64,000 bases of DNA. Origin: Aureobasidium sp. EXF-3400 (Eukaryota > Ascomycota > Dothideomycetes > Dothideales > Saccotheciaceae). Below, in pieces: positions 1 through 12,000 of this stretch. A program made the translations under genes and the position numbers. Every line of letters begins with the position of its first letter. Within the stretch, counting starts at the first letter, position 1. The notes below the pieces were generated by a model. It was given only the letters and a program-made list of their open reading frames with translations. It did not search any database and had not been told where the DNA came from. The DNA lies in assembly GCA_024195585.1 (NCBI GenBank), contig SWBL01000015.1, positions 62,001 through 126,000 on the forward strand. The letters run 5' to 3'.

Positions 1-163
1 CCTTCTCCTCGATGGTGTTTCCGTGGTGGTAAATCTGCTTGATGTTGGCAGAGCGGTTGGGCTCTCCAGTGATGTCGATGGTGTGGGTAGCTGTGCCGTT
101 GAAGGGCTTCTGGAGTCTGACCAAGAACTCGCCGGACGGAGGAGGAGCCATAGAGCGAGGCAT
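1..163 (-). CDS. Partial hypothetical protein (N-terminus only)
   Basis: An open frame begins with ATG at 163 and runs off the left edge without a stop, giving 54 codons. The visible N-terminus starts MPRSMAPPPSGEFLVRLQKP and continues with a Thr/Asp-rich stretch ending in HHGNTIEEK. A second in-frame Met lies at 151 and could be the true start. I see no signal peptide or membrane segment and do not recognise the family. It is transcribed away from the rhamnosidase gene, so the 1.4 kb between them holds both promoters. Codon use looks ordinary for the window. The call as coding rests on the open frame and its Pro/Ser-rich, non-repetitive composition. Confidence 0.5.
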   Translation of the reverse strand, partial: MPRSMAPPPSGEFLVRLQKPFNGTATHTIDITGEPNRSANIKQIYHHGNTIEEK

Positions 164-1570
164 GTTGATGTGTGTTGGTGGTAGTGGATTGGTGATGGAA
201 AAGTTTGTATGAAGAGTCAATGGACGTAGATTGTGATGAAGCAGAAAGGAAGGAGCTTCTTGTGTTTGCAGTGAAGAGAATACCTATAAAGCAGAGAGCT
301 TGAGGTGGAGCTTGTACCTCTCTGCAGAGATGACGATGTCTTTGCATCATCATCTTTAGCTCAACGACTGTTTTGTTCCTGACAGCCAAGACTCACGATC
401 ATCGATGCATTGTGTCTTCGGTGCTTCTGTGTTCTCGACGAAGTTCTCTCGCTCATAGAAGTCAGTGCTGTTGTCGTCGATCAATTGCTGCTTGGTTCCG
501 AAGAATATCAGATCTGGCGGAGACATGATCTGTATATCGAGCACGTCATGCGGGGCGAGCTGAGATCCACACTTCTTCTTCAGTTTTGTCGGCCTCCATC
601 TTTGACGCTCCTCATGCTGGAGTATCACGATTCCGATCAATGACAAAGACTTGCCTAGAAGTCGCAACAGATTGCAAAGAGATCCGCCATCGACCAGGTT
701 TGACGTGCGTACGAAGCGACCGAAGCTCAGTATACCGGCTTGGCTGGAATCTGATCTCATACACTCATGGAAACCACCACCCCAAATACCCTCAAAAAAG
801 TCACCGACTTACAGGGTAAAGTAGAAGGCTGCTTCTATGTCTCTGCAGCGAACGATGTAATACTGTGACTGAGGACCACTCGTGGGGACTGTCGCTAGCT
901 GGCTTCGAGATTCGTCGTCGAGAAACGCCTTTCCCAATGTCAACTTCAAACCCAAGGAGCACAGCAATGAGAGTGTGGTCCCGCGATGTCAATGCTTCAA
1001 GCTCCAAGAATTAAGACTGGGAATTGACATTACTCATTTGATTCCGGGACATCGATGGGAGCCTCACTACCGCGTTCTCCAGGATGTCCCCCACACTCCA
1101 CACCCCACACCCCGCATATTTCGGGTCATCACACACCGAGATTCATCGACCCACGACCTCAGTCTTCTACCAGAGAAACGGATGGAGCCTATATATGGTC
1201 CATGTCAGCACAAAAACCCTGCCTATCACCGATTGGGAAACCCGCTCCGCACTTGAAACCTGTATAGAACTCCAACTAGAAGTTGCACAAGTTGCAAAAA
1301 GGTTCTAGAGCCGGCCGAGCTCCAAGTCTACTCAAGCGTACTGACCCGATGAGTGCGGGGTGTGCAAGGATACCAAGGAGAAGGGCCTCTGACGACCTTA
1401 GAGCATCTTGCCTCGAGGTGCATTTGCGTCTTGCGCTCGGACTACTACTTTCCAACCTCATATGTGGAGCCGCTGCACTGTCATCGGGGCAAGACCGGCC
1501 GATACTCAATGTATAAAGAGAATGAACCATGCCTGAGAGGAGCGATTACCAGCTCTATCGCCTGTAGAAA
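164..1570. other. Long intergenic region, divergent promoters
   Basis: This 1.4-kb stretch separates the left-edge gene (minus strand) from the rhamnosidase (plus strand). Short open frames on both strands have no start context, splice logic or recognisable motif, so I call no gene. It contains C-rich runs near 1089-1115 and a TATA-like tataaa at 1512-1517, about 55 nt before the rhamnosidase ATG. Confidence 0.5.
1089..1115. promoter_or_regulatory. Cluster of CreA-like (SYGGRG) sites
   Basis: Three hexamers matching the CreA/CRE1 consensus SYGGRG on the minus strand lie within 27 bp: CCCCAC at 1089-1094, CCCCAC at 1103-1108 and CCCCGC at 1110-1115. A plus-strand GCGGGG sits at 1355-1360. CreA mediates glucose repression of plant-polymer-degrading enzymes, so the sites make sense upstream of a rhamnosidase. 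The motif is short and binding is inferred. Confidence 0.3.
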
Positions 1571-4221
1571 ATGCAAAAGACTATTGTTCTACTCCTAGGC
1601 CTGTCGTGGCAGGCCTTGGCTATTCCGTTGTCTAGGTATCTTACCAGTACAACCGCCTATGACCCAACAGTCACTAACGCGAAGCAGCCTTAACGAGTTC
1701 TACCCTTCTTCTATTGCTCTTGGAAACGCTACAAATCAGAACACACATCCTTTCACGACCTTCACGCTCGACAAAAACACTCCGGTGGCTACGTTGGACT
1801 ATGGATACGAGATCGCTGGTTACCCATTCTTCCAAGTTTCCAGTTTCAAGGGCAAGGTTCAGCTTGAGTCAAGGTCAGTAACGCAACATCCATGATGGTT
1901 GCCCAATTGACCTTCGACAGATACACTGAAGACCTTGGAGATATAGATCTGCCTTTCTCTGATGGTCCGTTCTCCTTCGGCCAAGGTCTCACAAATTCCT
2001 ACAGAGTGGAGACATTTGAGGTCACATCAGCATGTCAACTGGAGTCCTACCTCGCTCAAGGTGGCCAACGCTGGCAGACCATTCGCTTGCTCACTTCAGG
2101 CTCCGTAACCTTCACAAAGGTCGGGTTCAAGGCAACGGTCGACAGGCTTGATTTCAACAAATTGCCCAGTCAGTTCACGTCGTCAAATCCTCTGTACAAC
2201 GAGATCTGGAAACTCGGCGCGCGTGCTGCCGCCGCTTCATGTTTCGCAGCAGGCGCGTACAAGACCATATGGGATGTTTCTCCCGACAGCGGCGTGTTCG
2301 TGAGAGGATCTCGCGCTGGCCTTTCCACAAAAGTTGATGCTTTCGAAAACTACAATCTTACCTTTTCGGCCAAGATCCAGCGTGGCGGACTCGGATGGAC
2401 CATGGCATACCCCGTGGCCACTAGATGGGGAGGTATCCAGCTCAATTTGGTCGGCAACTACCCTGAGTCCACCACTTTTGCTAACGTCAACCGAACTCTG
2501 CTGCCGCCAAGTTCAGTTGCTCTGGCCTATGGCTTCAACCTGGTCAACCAGACCACGCTCACCTCATACTACCTCGACAACTTCAAGGTGCCCTTCCAAG
2601 TGAAAGAAGGCCAGTGGTACTCTATCTCTGCAGCAATGTATGATGGAAATTATCTTGCTGTATCAGTCAACGGAATCAAGGTATTCAACGTCACTCTGGA
2701 TAACTACTATACGGGAACTCCTCCGGCTAGTACAATTGGTTCTTTTGGCTTTGGCGGGTGGCAAGATCAAGCTGGATACTTTAAAGATGTCAAGGTCACC
2801 GCAAGCAATGGCACCACCATTTACACCAACCCCATGACTAATGCTTCATCTGTCCTGCCCGAATTTGGCGTCCAGTCGAACACGGCCGACATCTGTATGG
2901 ATGGTGCAAAGGTAAGCTACTTCTTCCACAACCAGTATCGTTAAAGACTCTAATTTGTGTCCAAAAGAGAGATAGACTTGTGTGGCTTGGCGACTTCTAC
3001 CACACGGCTCCGATCATTGGCACCTCGACTAACCGCAAGGACTACTCCGCTGGTACTCTTCAGACGTTCTTGGACTGGCAATTGCCATCCGGACAGCTCC
3101 CTCTCAACACGCCGATTGGCTACCCGGGTTCTGCAACTTTCACCTTTGCCGAATATTCAACCGCTCTGGGCTACTACTATGCTCTCGAGGATTACCACAT
3201 TCTCGGTATGCTCGCTTTTGGTTCTCATATGCGCTATAACAACGACATCGCCTTTGCCAAGCAAAATTGGGAGCAATGGAAGCTTGCAGTGAAGTACCTT
3301 ATCGGTAAGATTGACAAGTCTACGGGGCTTGTGACCATAAGTTTTGCCTTCTTCGGCGACGGTGCAGGTCTGGCAGTTAATTCTGCTTCCGTACAAGCTT
3401 TCAAGGAGCTAGCCGAAGTTGCCATTGTTCTTGGTGACCAAGATTCAGCCAAAGCTTGGTCTGCCGTCGCCAAAACTTTGAGTGCGACCATTCAGACCAA
3501 GTTCTGGCAGCCCAGTCTAGGTCACTTCAGCGACAACCCTCTGAACAAGACCAAGCTCTCGGTCCAAGGACTGTCGTTTGTCATTACTTCTGGCGTTGCA
3601 TCCGATTCTCAAGCAAATTCCTCTTTGAACGCATTGACAGCCTTGAAGCTCTCACCTGGCTACAAAGATTTGACTACAACTTCATCAGAGGGAATCGTAG
3701 ATATCTCGCCCAACACGAACGGATTCCTTCTCTCGGCACTCTTGCAATCCAACCGCACGGCTGAAGCAAAGTACCTCTTCGACAATCTCTGGGCTGCTAT
3801 GGTTAACAATGACACTACACACTCCGGTGCGTCCTGGGAATATGTGAACACAAACCTACAGCCTGCGCTTTCTCGCTACACCAGTCTGTCGCATCCTTGG
3901 GGTGGAGCACCTACTTATATCTTTACCGAGTATGTTGCTGGAATTCGGCCCGTGACATTTGGACACAAGACTTGGGTCATCTCGCCAGCCTACACCGGCT
4001 TTGGCCTCGATACTGCCAGTGCACAGGTCACAACGCCATATGGCGTACTCAGTGTGAAGTGGAGCGTGGCAAATGGCAAGATCACTGCAGTTATCAATGC
4101 GCCGGCCGGTACTTCTGGTACTTTTGTGATCAACAGAGCTTTGGCAAAGTCGACAAAGGCCAATACGGTTGTGCAAGTCAAGGGCGGTATCTCACCCAAG
4201 GTGATCTGCCTAGATTTGTAA
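1571..4221 (+). CDS. Secreted alpha-L-rhamnosidase, glycoside hydrolase family 78
   Basis: Predicted exons are 1571-1635, 1688-1873, 1921-2911 and 2968-4221 (831 aa). It should hydrolyse terminal alpha-L-rhamnose from pectic or flavonoid glycosides outside the cell. The first exon gives a signal peptide (MQKTIVLLLGLSWQALA). Exon 2 continues with SLNEFYPSSIALGN, and the intron between them has a GTATCT donor, a CACTAAC branch site and a CAG acceptor. A jelly-roll/LamG-like insert around residues 240-380 includes YNLTFSAKIQRGGLGW. The GH78 signature DGAKRDRLVWLGD straddles the third intron (around residue 415), as in fungal family members, and an (alpha/alpha)6-barrel and beta C-domain follow. 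Length is in the usual range. The first acceptor could lie 3 nt earlier, adding one Ser. Upstream CreA-like sites suggest carbon repression. Confidence 0.88.
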
Positions 4222-4726
4222 AATCAGCCAGCCGGATGCGATTTGAGTACTGTATATAGCACTATAACTCGAATTAACAGCATCTCGAATGAACTTGAGC
4301 TCATGCGGTAGAGTGAATATGAAGCGTGTTCGTAACAGCGTTGTGACCATATGAAATCAAGCATTCGTACCTAGATAGCAAGACAAGCTGCAACTTCTTC
4401 ACTGTGTAAATGTTGATGTTCATGATGCTTGTCAGTGAGTGGAAGATAGATCAGGAGAAGAGAAACGCGTCATCGCGTCATGATAATGCCAAGAAGAGGC
4501 GGAACATCTTCGGGGTGCGGGCGCGTCGGCCGGACAAGAGACGGGCTTGCGACAGAGACGACGACGAGGTGCAGTTGACTACCTTGACCATCTAGATTGG
4601 GCCCGTTCTATCACACGCGTCTCGCCCAACTGCAACAACAGCTGTTATCCCTTTTACCAAGCTCGAGCGACAAAGCGACTTCCTTCAAACCACAACGACA
4701 AACACCCAGCCAGACAAGTGACAGCC
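4222..4726. other. Intergenic: rhamnosidase 3' end and Mim1 promoter
   Basis: The rhamnosidase and Mim1 genes are in the same orientation. The stretch holds the terminator of the first and the promoter of the second. I see no convincing gene; the short frames extending into Mim1 from upstream have no start context. Confidence 0.5.
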
Positions 4727-5159
4727 ATGGAAGCAGCCGACAACATGGACATCTACGACTCGATGACAATGCAGTCGGACAGCGAGACATACGATCAGCC
4801 CGACATGTCGTCGCCATCATCTCCATCGTCGGACTCAGCATCGCCCTTGATCCTCTACTCCCCACCTACCTTTTGGGGCTTGGTGCGGGGTGCTGCCATC
4901 AACCTGCTTTTGCCCTTTGTCAACGGTCTGATGTTGGGCTTTGGTGAGCTGTTTGCAAACGAGCTGGCCTTCCGCTTTGGCTGGTCCAACACAAAGGTGC
5001 GTTTGGTTGCTAGAAGCGAGACAGAAACAGACACTGACTCTGGACCAGGTCTTTCCCAACCACAGACGAGTCGGGCCCGGTGTCGAGATGCGAACAGACC
5101 CTGTCGAGAAGAGAAGACGCAATGGCGAGGAGTTGGACGCCTACACGAGCTTGGAGTAA
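4727..5159 (+). CDS. mim1: Mitochondrial outer-membrane import protein Mim1 (TOM13 family)
   Basis: Exons 4727-4996 and 5049-5159 give 126 aa. Mim1 forms the MIM complex of the mitochondrial outer membrane, which inserts alpha-helical outer-membrane proteins and helps assemble the TOM complex. The N-terminus (residues 1-43) is acidic and Ser-rich. It is followed by the single membrane segment (about 48-80) carrying the Gly-rich helix-packing stretch LLPFVNGLMLGFGELFANEL, the signature of the family. The second exon starts VFPNHRRVGPGVEM and ends in a basic tail with TSLE. The 52-nt intron has donor GTGCGT and acceptor CAG. Reading through it instead would replace the conserved VFP motif. Length matches the family (about 100-130 aa). 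Confidence 0.87.
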
Positions 5160-5715
5160 GAAAGAGAATCAAGAGATACACACATGGAATATGCGGGTAT
5201 ATATACCCAGGGTTTGCATGACAGCATGGAGAGGAGTCGGCGTTGGTTGGTCATTTTCTCTTTCTTGTCACTTTCTACGTCTCATTTGACAAAGTCCGTC
5301 TCGGAAGCTATCGCAAAGAAGCGTGTCAATCTATCAAATCGGTATTCGAGCTCCCTTCACATCTGCCCTCTTGATTAGGCACCTGCTATCCAACATCTCT
5401 TCTCGGTCCTGATGGTGCCAAAGAGCCTGATAAGTCAGACACAATTCTCGTTCAGAGTGTGGTTGAGACTCAAAGGATGTATCGCCTGAGAGCAACAGAC
5501 GCAGGCAAGACTTAAGAGGTCGCGGAAGGGATTCCGACGCAGGCGGGCCGAGCCTTCCGTCAGTCTCACCGAGGCTCCGACAAATATCCGCGTCACAGCT
5601 TCCGCGTCCAAGTTCCTTCTGCGTCGAGATTCAAGAAATCTTTTGGGCAAAACCACGCTTTCTACATCGTCCTCTCCCATACCCTCGCTAGACTTAACTA
5701 TCACAACGAGACAAC
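5160..5715. other. Intergenic: Mim1 3' end and Mpp6 promoter
   Basis: No gene is recognised here. A long frame on the minus strand beginning inside the Mpp6 gene passes through this stretch, but it is antisense and lacks features of its own. Confidence 0.5.
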
Positions 5716-6639
5716 ATGTCAGGCAAAAACATGTCGTCGCGCTTGCTGAACATGAAGGTGCACCATCCTGCGCCATTATCCTACCTCCCCAGAACTGACA
5801 AGGACAACAGTTCATGCAACGCGCATCAGCCTCGACACCCACCACCCCCACAACCCCCGATGGCACCAGACCTTCCAAACGCCTGAAGACAGAAGCCGCA
5901 ATCACACCCGACGCCCGCGCATTCCAAGAAGCTGCCGCCGCCGAAGAAGCAAAAAGGAACGCCTTTATCGAACGCGCCGCCGCCGAAGCCGGAGAAACGA
6001 AATGGGTCCTGAGCGTTACCAACGACAAGTTCACCACTGCTGCTCCGGTATTGCGCATCGTCGAAGCTGGATACGGTGCCATTGACTCGGGCGCCCCCAT
6101 ACCTGAAAGCGACGATGAGGAAGAAGAAGAGCAGAGTGCTGGCATGGCTGGACGAAGGAGTTTTGGAAAGTTCAACAAGGCTGTCGAGGTACGCGCCTTC
6201 TTTTCCTGTCCACAGAGACCCCAAAAACTAATCTTCACAGCGTCAACACAACCCAGACCTCTCATCCTCGGAATCCGAACACGACTCGGACGCTTCCTCT
6301 GACTCGGAATCAGAAGACGACGAGGATCTGGACGAAGCAGAACTCCTCTTGAAAGCCGAACACAAAGAAGCAGCAGCAAAACTACGCGCCGAACGCAAAA
6401 CCCAACGAAAAGCCGAAGAGGCCAGAACGAAACAAATGGCCGAGCGACGACGAAGCAGAGACATCAATTTGAACAAAGTCGGCGGAATCTCAAACGCAGC
6501 CATCAGGAGCAAACAGTCGAATGTGGCAAACATGGCTTGTCATGTCTGTGGTCAGAAGGGCCATTTGCAGAAGGACTGTCCGGACAAGAAGCAAAGAAGG
6601 GGAGACAAGAGGAAGAGTGGCGGTGGCATGGATTATTGA
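5716..6639 (+). CDS. Mpp6-type nuclear exosome cofactor with C-terminal zinc knuckle
   Basis: Exons 5716-5757, 5811-6188 and 6241-6639 give 272 aa. The start SSRLLNMKFMQRA reproduces the diagnostic MPP6 N-terminus (human SKNLLRMKFMQR), which is assembled only when the first 53-nt intron is removed. WVLSV near residue 77 and GRRSFGKFN near 125 match two further MPP6 elements. Mpp6 binds the Rrp6/Mtr4-containing nuclear exosome and RNA. Next come an acidic Ser-rich block (about 145-175) and a basic, coiled-coil-like Ala/Glu/Arg helix (about 178-210). A CCHC knuckle (CHVCGQKGHLQKDC, spacing C-x2-C-x4-H-x4-C) lies about 30 residues before the stop, with a KKQRRGDKRK tail. The knuckle is unusual for the family and recalls the Air proteins of TRAMP. 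Nuclear location is inferred. Confidence 0.75.
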
Positions 6640-6805
6640 GCTCGACTGTGCGGCTGTAAACTCTGTACTGGATGGCATTCTTGCGACAACATGCCATCTC
6701 ACTGCGACGACCCGAATCATGCGGTAAACAACTGGAAACCGTGCATTCAAAGGACAGCGCAGACAATGGAACGTCAACTGATCAAGGCTTTATTGCTATT
6801 TGGTC

Positions 6806-7785
6806 CTATACCTCCGCCAACTTTAGTGCACTCAAGTCAGGTATGTTAACAGCAGAGTCCAGGCGTTTGGCCACCATGACTGGCTCGTCCATTGGTATGT
6901 CGGCAATCAGTTCCTTCACTGCTTGCACCAATTCTTGTAGCAACTTGCCATGGCGGGGAATAGTGTGCCCTCCGGCACTATCGAAGAAGACGGCCATGTT
7001 GTCATCGAAAAGATTATACAATGCAAGGGCACCATCTTTGTATGGGTCTGCGAGCGTTAGACTGTGGCTTTGTGGTAGTGAAAAGCTGTGTCAGCTTACC
7101 ATTAGCACCGATGATGTGCAAAGATTGAACCTCGAGGAGGTTCTCAACTTCGTCCGACAAGACAGGGCCGTTCTCCGAAATGGCGGGCCATCCCATGAAG
7201 AAGATCGCGGCCTTGATTCTCGGAACATAGCCCTCAGATCTCGCCCTCTCCTGTTCATCATAGATCAGTGTAGCTGCAGCAGACGCGCCTTCGCTGTATC
7301 CGACGACTCCACAGATCTCAGGATCAGCATCGAGTGCTTCGTAAAGCTGTTCCAAGGCAGCTTTTCTCGCCTCAGCGAAGCCGACTTTCGTTTCACCCTT
7401 GGGCATGAGTGCCCTCAATGCATCCTCAGGTGTGTCGGCTTCGGGGAACACTCGAATACCCTCGACTGCTGAGGCCTCTGCCTCTCCTTTATCTTTGAAG
7501 AAACGATAATGTGGTCCTGGACCGAAGTAAGACTCAAAGCCTACACATACTGTTAACTTGGACCTCGTTGCTGGAAGTTGTTAGATATACCTGGAGGTGG
7601 TGTCACTGGCACTCGGCCTTGGATAAACTCGAATGAGACTGAGCTATCAGCCTCAACAAGCTCGATCATTGGTCCCAGCTGAACGCGAGCTGCCTTTGAA
7701 GATGTTAGGATTCATCGCATACCGTTATCAACACAATACCCACAGGAATGTTGCCATAGGCTCCGTGCAGACATAGAAACTTCAT
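6806..7785 (-). CDS. FSH-family serine hydrolase (LovG-like thioesterase candidate)
   Basis: Exons on the minus strand are 7740-7785, 7591-7689, 7100-7540 and 6806-7047 (275 aa). The fold is alpha/beta hydrolase of the FSH1 family. It begins [12 protein letters not shown] (strand 1 and oxyanion loop), carries the nucleophile elbow GYSEGAS, then the Asp region [17 protein letters not shown] across the last intron, and the catalytic His in GGHTIPR. The triad is complete. Introns have good CTAAC branch sites and restore family-conserved junctions. It is transcribed away from the highly reducing PKS, whose start lies 1.3 kb to the right. FSH enzymes in such positions act as trans-thioesterases releasing the polyketide from the ACP (LovG is the known case). 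That role is inferred from context; a general esterase is the alternative. Confidence 0.82.
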
Positions 7786-9096
7786 CTTTGCTAATCTTTG
7801 TGTTGTGTGAGAAAGAACAATGGAGTTGCTAGAGCATGCAGTCGAAGGTCCATAAAAGGCATCGACTGACTCGCAATTTCTAGAGCTTGCATGTCGTTTC
7901 TTCCAGAAATGGTAGACCTCATATCTTCCGGCCGTTATCATACAAGAGAGAAGGATGAGACACTTGGTTGATCAGCAAAAACATCCTCTTTGGGGATCAC
8001 TAGCTGCGCATGGTTGGGAGAGATAAATGAAAAATCGTTCCTTTTCGTGTCTATCAAGATTGTCGTGCTTGAAGTGTGTGCCTGCCTATCAAGTGGTGTC
8101 ATTTACGCACGTATATTAGCTTCCATGTAGACGACAGAAGGTTTTAGCTACTTTGTGAGACACTTTATATGACCGATTGGTGGGAGATGTGGGTAGATCC
8201 GAGGAGTAGTACGCAGGGTGCTCCAAACGGCCTGTCGCACCGAGACCCGTTGTTTAGCCGCGTTAAACCTTTCCCCTTGGTCCTTTGCAGCGTTATCGTC
8301 CCTGATCTTCACCACATGTCAAAGCTTCGTCTTACTCTTTCGAATATGATCGGCAACCGTTTCTAGACGAGAAGCAGCACGCCAATGCATGGCCGTGTAG
8401 GCACTATACTAAAGCAAAGCTTATAGGCTCTTCTAGCCGGAAGCCATTGGTGCGACAGACACATGGCTACCATGCACGGCGCTACGGATTCGTCCTTGAT
8501 ATGTCGACATGTCTTGAGCTATCGTTGAACAAATGGGTACTCGGCCGAAAGCGTCCTGCATAGCAATGCGGTTTTGGGCAAAGTCACAACAACCATGCTG
8601 ACTCTTACGAGATAGCTCCGTATCAGCGTTGAGAAATTCAGCGTGGAGCGCCAGCATCGCTCCTACTGGTTGAAGATTAGTCCGCTTGCCCATCTGCTTC
8701 GGGAAGAAGGATCGAACAACACCATTGAACACGAAGCACACCTTCTCTCCAAGCCAGTCTCTAATGGCAGTTGATCGATAGCAGAAATGACCCTTGTGGA
8801 TCCATCACTCTGCCGGGTCTCAACATGAACGGCTGTATTGTGGCACGAAAGACACTCACGAACTTCCCCTCTATCGTGCTCAACGCGCTGTGGTCCGAAA
8901 ATCGCTCACCGAAGAGTGGACCTGCTCTGTAGTGAGTTGTCAAGCATTGGTAGGTGTTCATGGTTATGATAAAGCATCGACGTTCCCAGAATACTGGCGA
9001 ACTCTCCACTCATATCCCAGCTTTCTTTGTTACCCCAGCTTGACGACTTATTCTTAATCTTTTCTCGGGATTTCCATCAATCTCACTATCACAAAC
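7786..9096. other. Divergent intergenic region, hydrolase/PKS
   Basis: This 1.3-kb region carries the promoters of the hydrolase and the PKS. Two adjacent minus-strand frames (about 8433-8741 and 8761-9009) read somewhat like protein but share no frame, have no matching splice sites and resemble nothing I know. I leave them uncalled; a decayed gene is possible. Confidence 0.4.
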
Positions 9097-12000
9097 ATGG
9101 CATCATCTGTACCTGTACCCATCGCCATTGTAGGCTACTCTTGCAAACTCCCAGGCGATGTTTCTTCTCCAGAAGAGCTATGGGAGTTGTGCTCCCGAGG
9201 CCGTACTGGTTGGGGACCTACACCCTCTACACGCTACTCTAAGGATGCATACTACCATCCTGCTCCAGGAAAACAGGGATGCATCAATACGGAGGGCGGT
9301 TACTTCCTCACAGAAGATCCCGCTCGCTTTGATGCCCCTTTCTTCAACATGACCGTCCAAGAAGCCACCGCACTCGACCCCCAACAACGTCTTCTCCTCG
9401 AATGCACTTTCGAAGCTTTCGAAAGCTCTGGTATGACCAAGGAAGGTGTCGCTGGAACAGACGTTGGTGTCTTTGTTGGCGGAAGTTTCGCCGATTACGA
9501 GGTCCACAACACTAGAGATATTGATACTGCACCCACATACCAGGCCACTGGGTGTGCACCGGCAATGCAGTCTAACCGTCTCTCATACTACTTTGATCTT
9601 AGAGGTCCTAGTATGACTGTAGACACGGCATGTTCTTCTTCTCTAGTGGCGTTGCACAGTGCCATGCAAAGTCTTCGCAATGGAGAATCTTCATCGGCAG
9701 TTGTTGCTGCAGCACATCTTAACTTATCTCCTGATTTCTTCGTCACTATGTCAAACACACAGTAAGATTCTGGACCGAAGACTTTAGTTTGACTAGTCTA
9801 ATGCTTCACAGATTGCTCAATGACGCTGGTAAGACCTATGCTTTTGACCATCGAGCTATATCCGGATTTGCACGCGGTGAAGGCGCCGGCGCCCTCATCT
9901 TGAAGCCACTTGATGTCGCTGTGCGTGACGGCGATGTGGTCCGAGCTGTCATCCACAACTCCGGAGTTAACCAAGACGGCAAGACCAATGGTATCACCGT
10001 ACCGAACGGCCGTGCTCAATCAGACCTCATCAAACAGGTCTATGCCAAAGCAGGACTTGACCCAGCCGAGTGTGGATTCAGCGAGTGTCATGGAACTGGT
10101 ACCAAAGTCGGCGACCCCATCGAAGTTGCTGGTATCCACGAAGCGCTGGGCGCTGGTCGTGGTCCTAGAAACCCTCTCTTCATTGGCTCCGTCAAGAGCA
10201 ATGTTGGTCATCTTGAAGGTGCCAGCGGCATAGTCTCGGTCATCAAAGCCGCAATGATGCTGGAGAAGGGTATGATATTGCCTAATGCAAACTTCGAAAA
10301 AGCAAACCCCAACATCCCACTCGATCAGTACAACATGAAGGTAAGTGATGCCAAGATATTCACGACCATTGGCCATCAAGGTACTAATAGCTTAGGTCCC
10401 AACCTCCACCAGACCTTGGCCACGAGGCAAAAAATATGTCTCGGTTTCCAACTATGGCTTTGGTGGTGCGAATGCCCATGTCGTCTTGGGTGCTGCTCCC
10501 AAAGGAACCAAGACTACCATGCTCACGATTGGTTCTCTCGATGAAGCCCCTAAAGACCCCGAGTGCAAGCTTTTCGTTCTATCCGCCCACGATTCCCAAG
10601 CCCTACAGAAGAAGATCAGCGATCTAGGTAACTTCCTCGAGCAACGGCCCGAAGTCTTCGAGCGTCTCTTAGCAGGCAATGTAGCTTACACTCTTGGCGA
10701 GAGACGGTCGCACTTGCCTTGCAGACTTGCGATTGCAGCAGCCTCATCTGATGAGCTGGGCCATAGTCTTGCAACTGCAAAGGTTCCCACTTTCAGAGCT
10801 CGTACTGAGCCTACTTTGGGCTTTGTGTTCACTGGACAAGGCGCACAATGGGCCGCTATGGGCGCCGAGCTTGCTCGCGACTACCCCATCTTCGCTACTG
10901 CGCTGGACGCTGCAGATGGCACACTGAGAACGCTTGGTGCCGACTTCTCTCTGAAGGAGGAACTTTTGAAGCCTGCAGACACCTCACTAATCAATGCTGC
11001 TCATATCAGTCAGCCCGCTTGTACCGCACTCCAAATCGCCCTCACTTTGCTTCTAAGCTCGTGGGGCATACACCCTGCTGCAGTGGTCGGCCACTCGTCA
11101 GGCGAGATTGGTTGTGCTTTCGCCGCTGGCATTATTGGTCTGGAAGATGCGATGAAAATCGCTTACTACAGAGGCCAATGTATGCTTAGCCTCAAGAAGA
11201 AAGCTGCTGGGAAACCACAAGGTACCATGATGGCTGTCGGTGCCAGTGTTGAAAGCATTCGCCCTCTTCTCGACGCTGTCACCAAAGGCTATGTGACAGT
11301 GGCCTGTATCAACAGCCCTTCTTCAGTCACTCTGTCTGGTGACGTTGAGGCGGTTGAAGAGCTCCAGCCAATCTTGACAGAGAAGAGCATCTTCAATAGA
11401 CAGCTGAAGGTCGGCGTTGCATACCACTCAGCACATCTCGAGCCTGTTGCGGATGAATATCTTGACTTGATCAAGAACATTCAGCCTGCTGCGACTGCCA
11501 CCGCAACATTCTACTCGTCTTTGCTTGGACGCGTTGCTGCTCCTTCTGAGCTTACTCCTGAATATTGGGTGCAGAACCTGACTTCGCCTGTCAGATTTTC
11601 CGACGCTCTGAGCTCGATGGCAAAGGAGACTGGATCCAAGACCATCGATCAGCTGGTGGAGCTTGGCCCTCACTCCGCTCTCCAAGGCCCCATCAGAGAT
11701 ACTCTGGCTACCATCGATGCCGCGAAGGGCAAGATGCAGTATGTCTCCGTACTTGCAAGAAACCAAAATGCCAGCGAATGCGCTCTACGCATGGCAGGTG
11801 CTCTTTACATGAAGGGACTGCCCCTGACTTTTGGCGAGATCAACTTCCCTCGTACCAAGAGTGTCCACCAAAAACTCATCACCCATCTCCCGAGATATCC
11901 ATTCAACCACGAGACTAGATACTGGCACGAATCTCGTCTGGCTCAGAAACACTGTTTCAAAGAAGGTGGACGCAACGATGTCCTGGGATCGCTCGCCGAT

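Noticed and set aside
356..760. Minus-strand frame of 134 codons in the left intergenic region
   Set aside because: It has some protein-like stretches but no recognised motif, no promoter context and no conserved splice partner; overlapping plus-strand frames are equally open.
1636..1687. Apparent frameshift between the signal peptide and the rest of the rhamnos­idase
   Set aside because: A 52-nt intron with donor GTATCT, branch CACTAAC and CAG acceptor restores the frame, so the gene is intact.
8433..9009. Two minus-strand frames between the hydrolase and the PKS
   Set aside because: They are in different frames with no valid splice pair and no family resemblance; at most a decayed gene.
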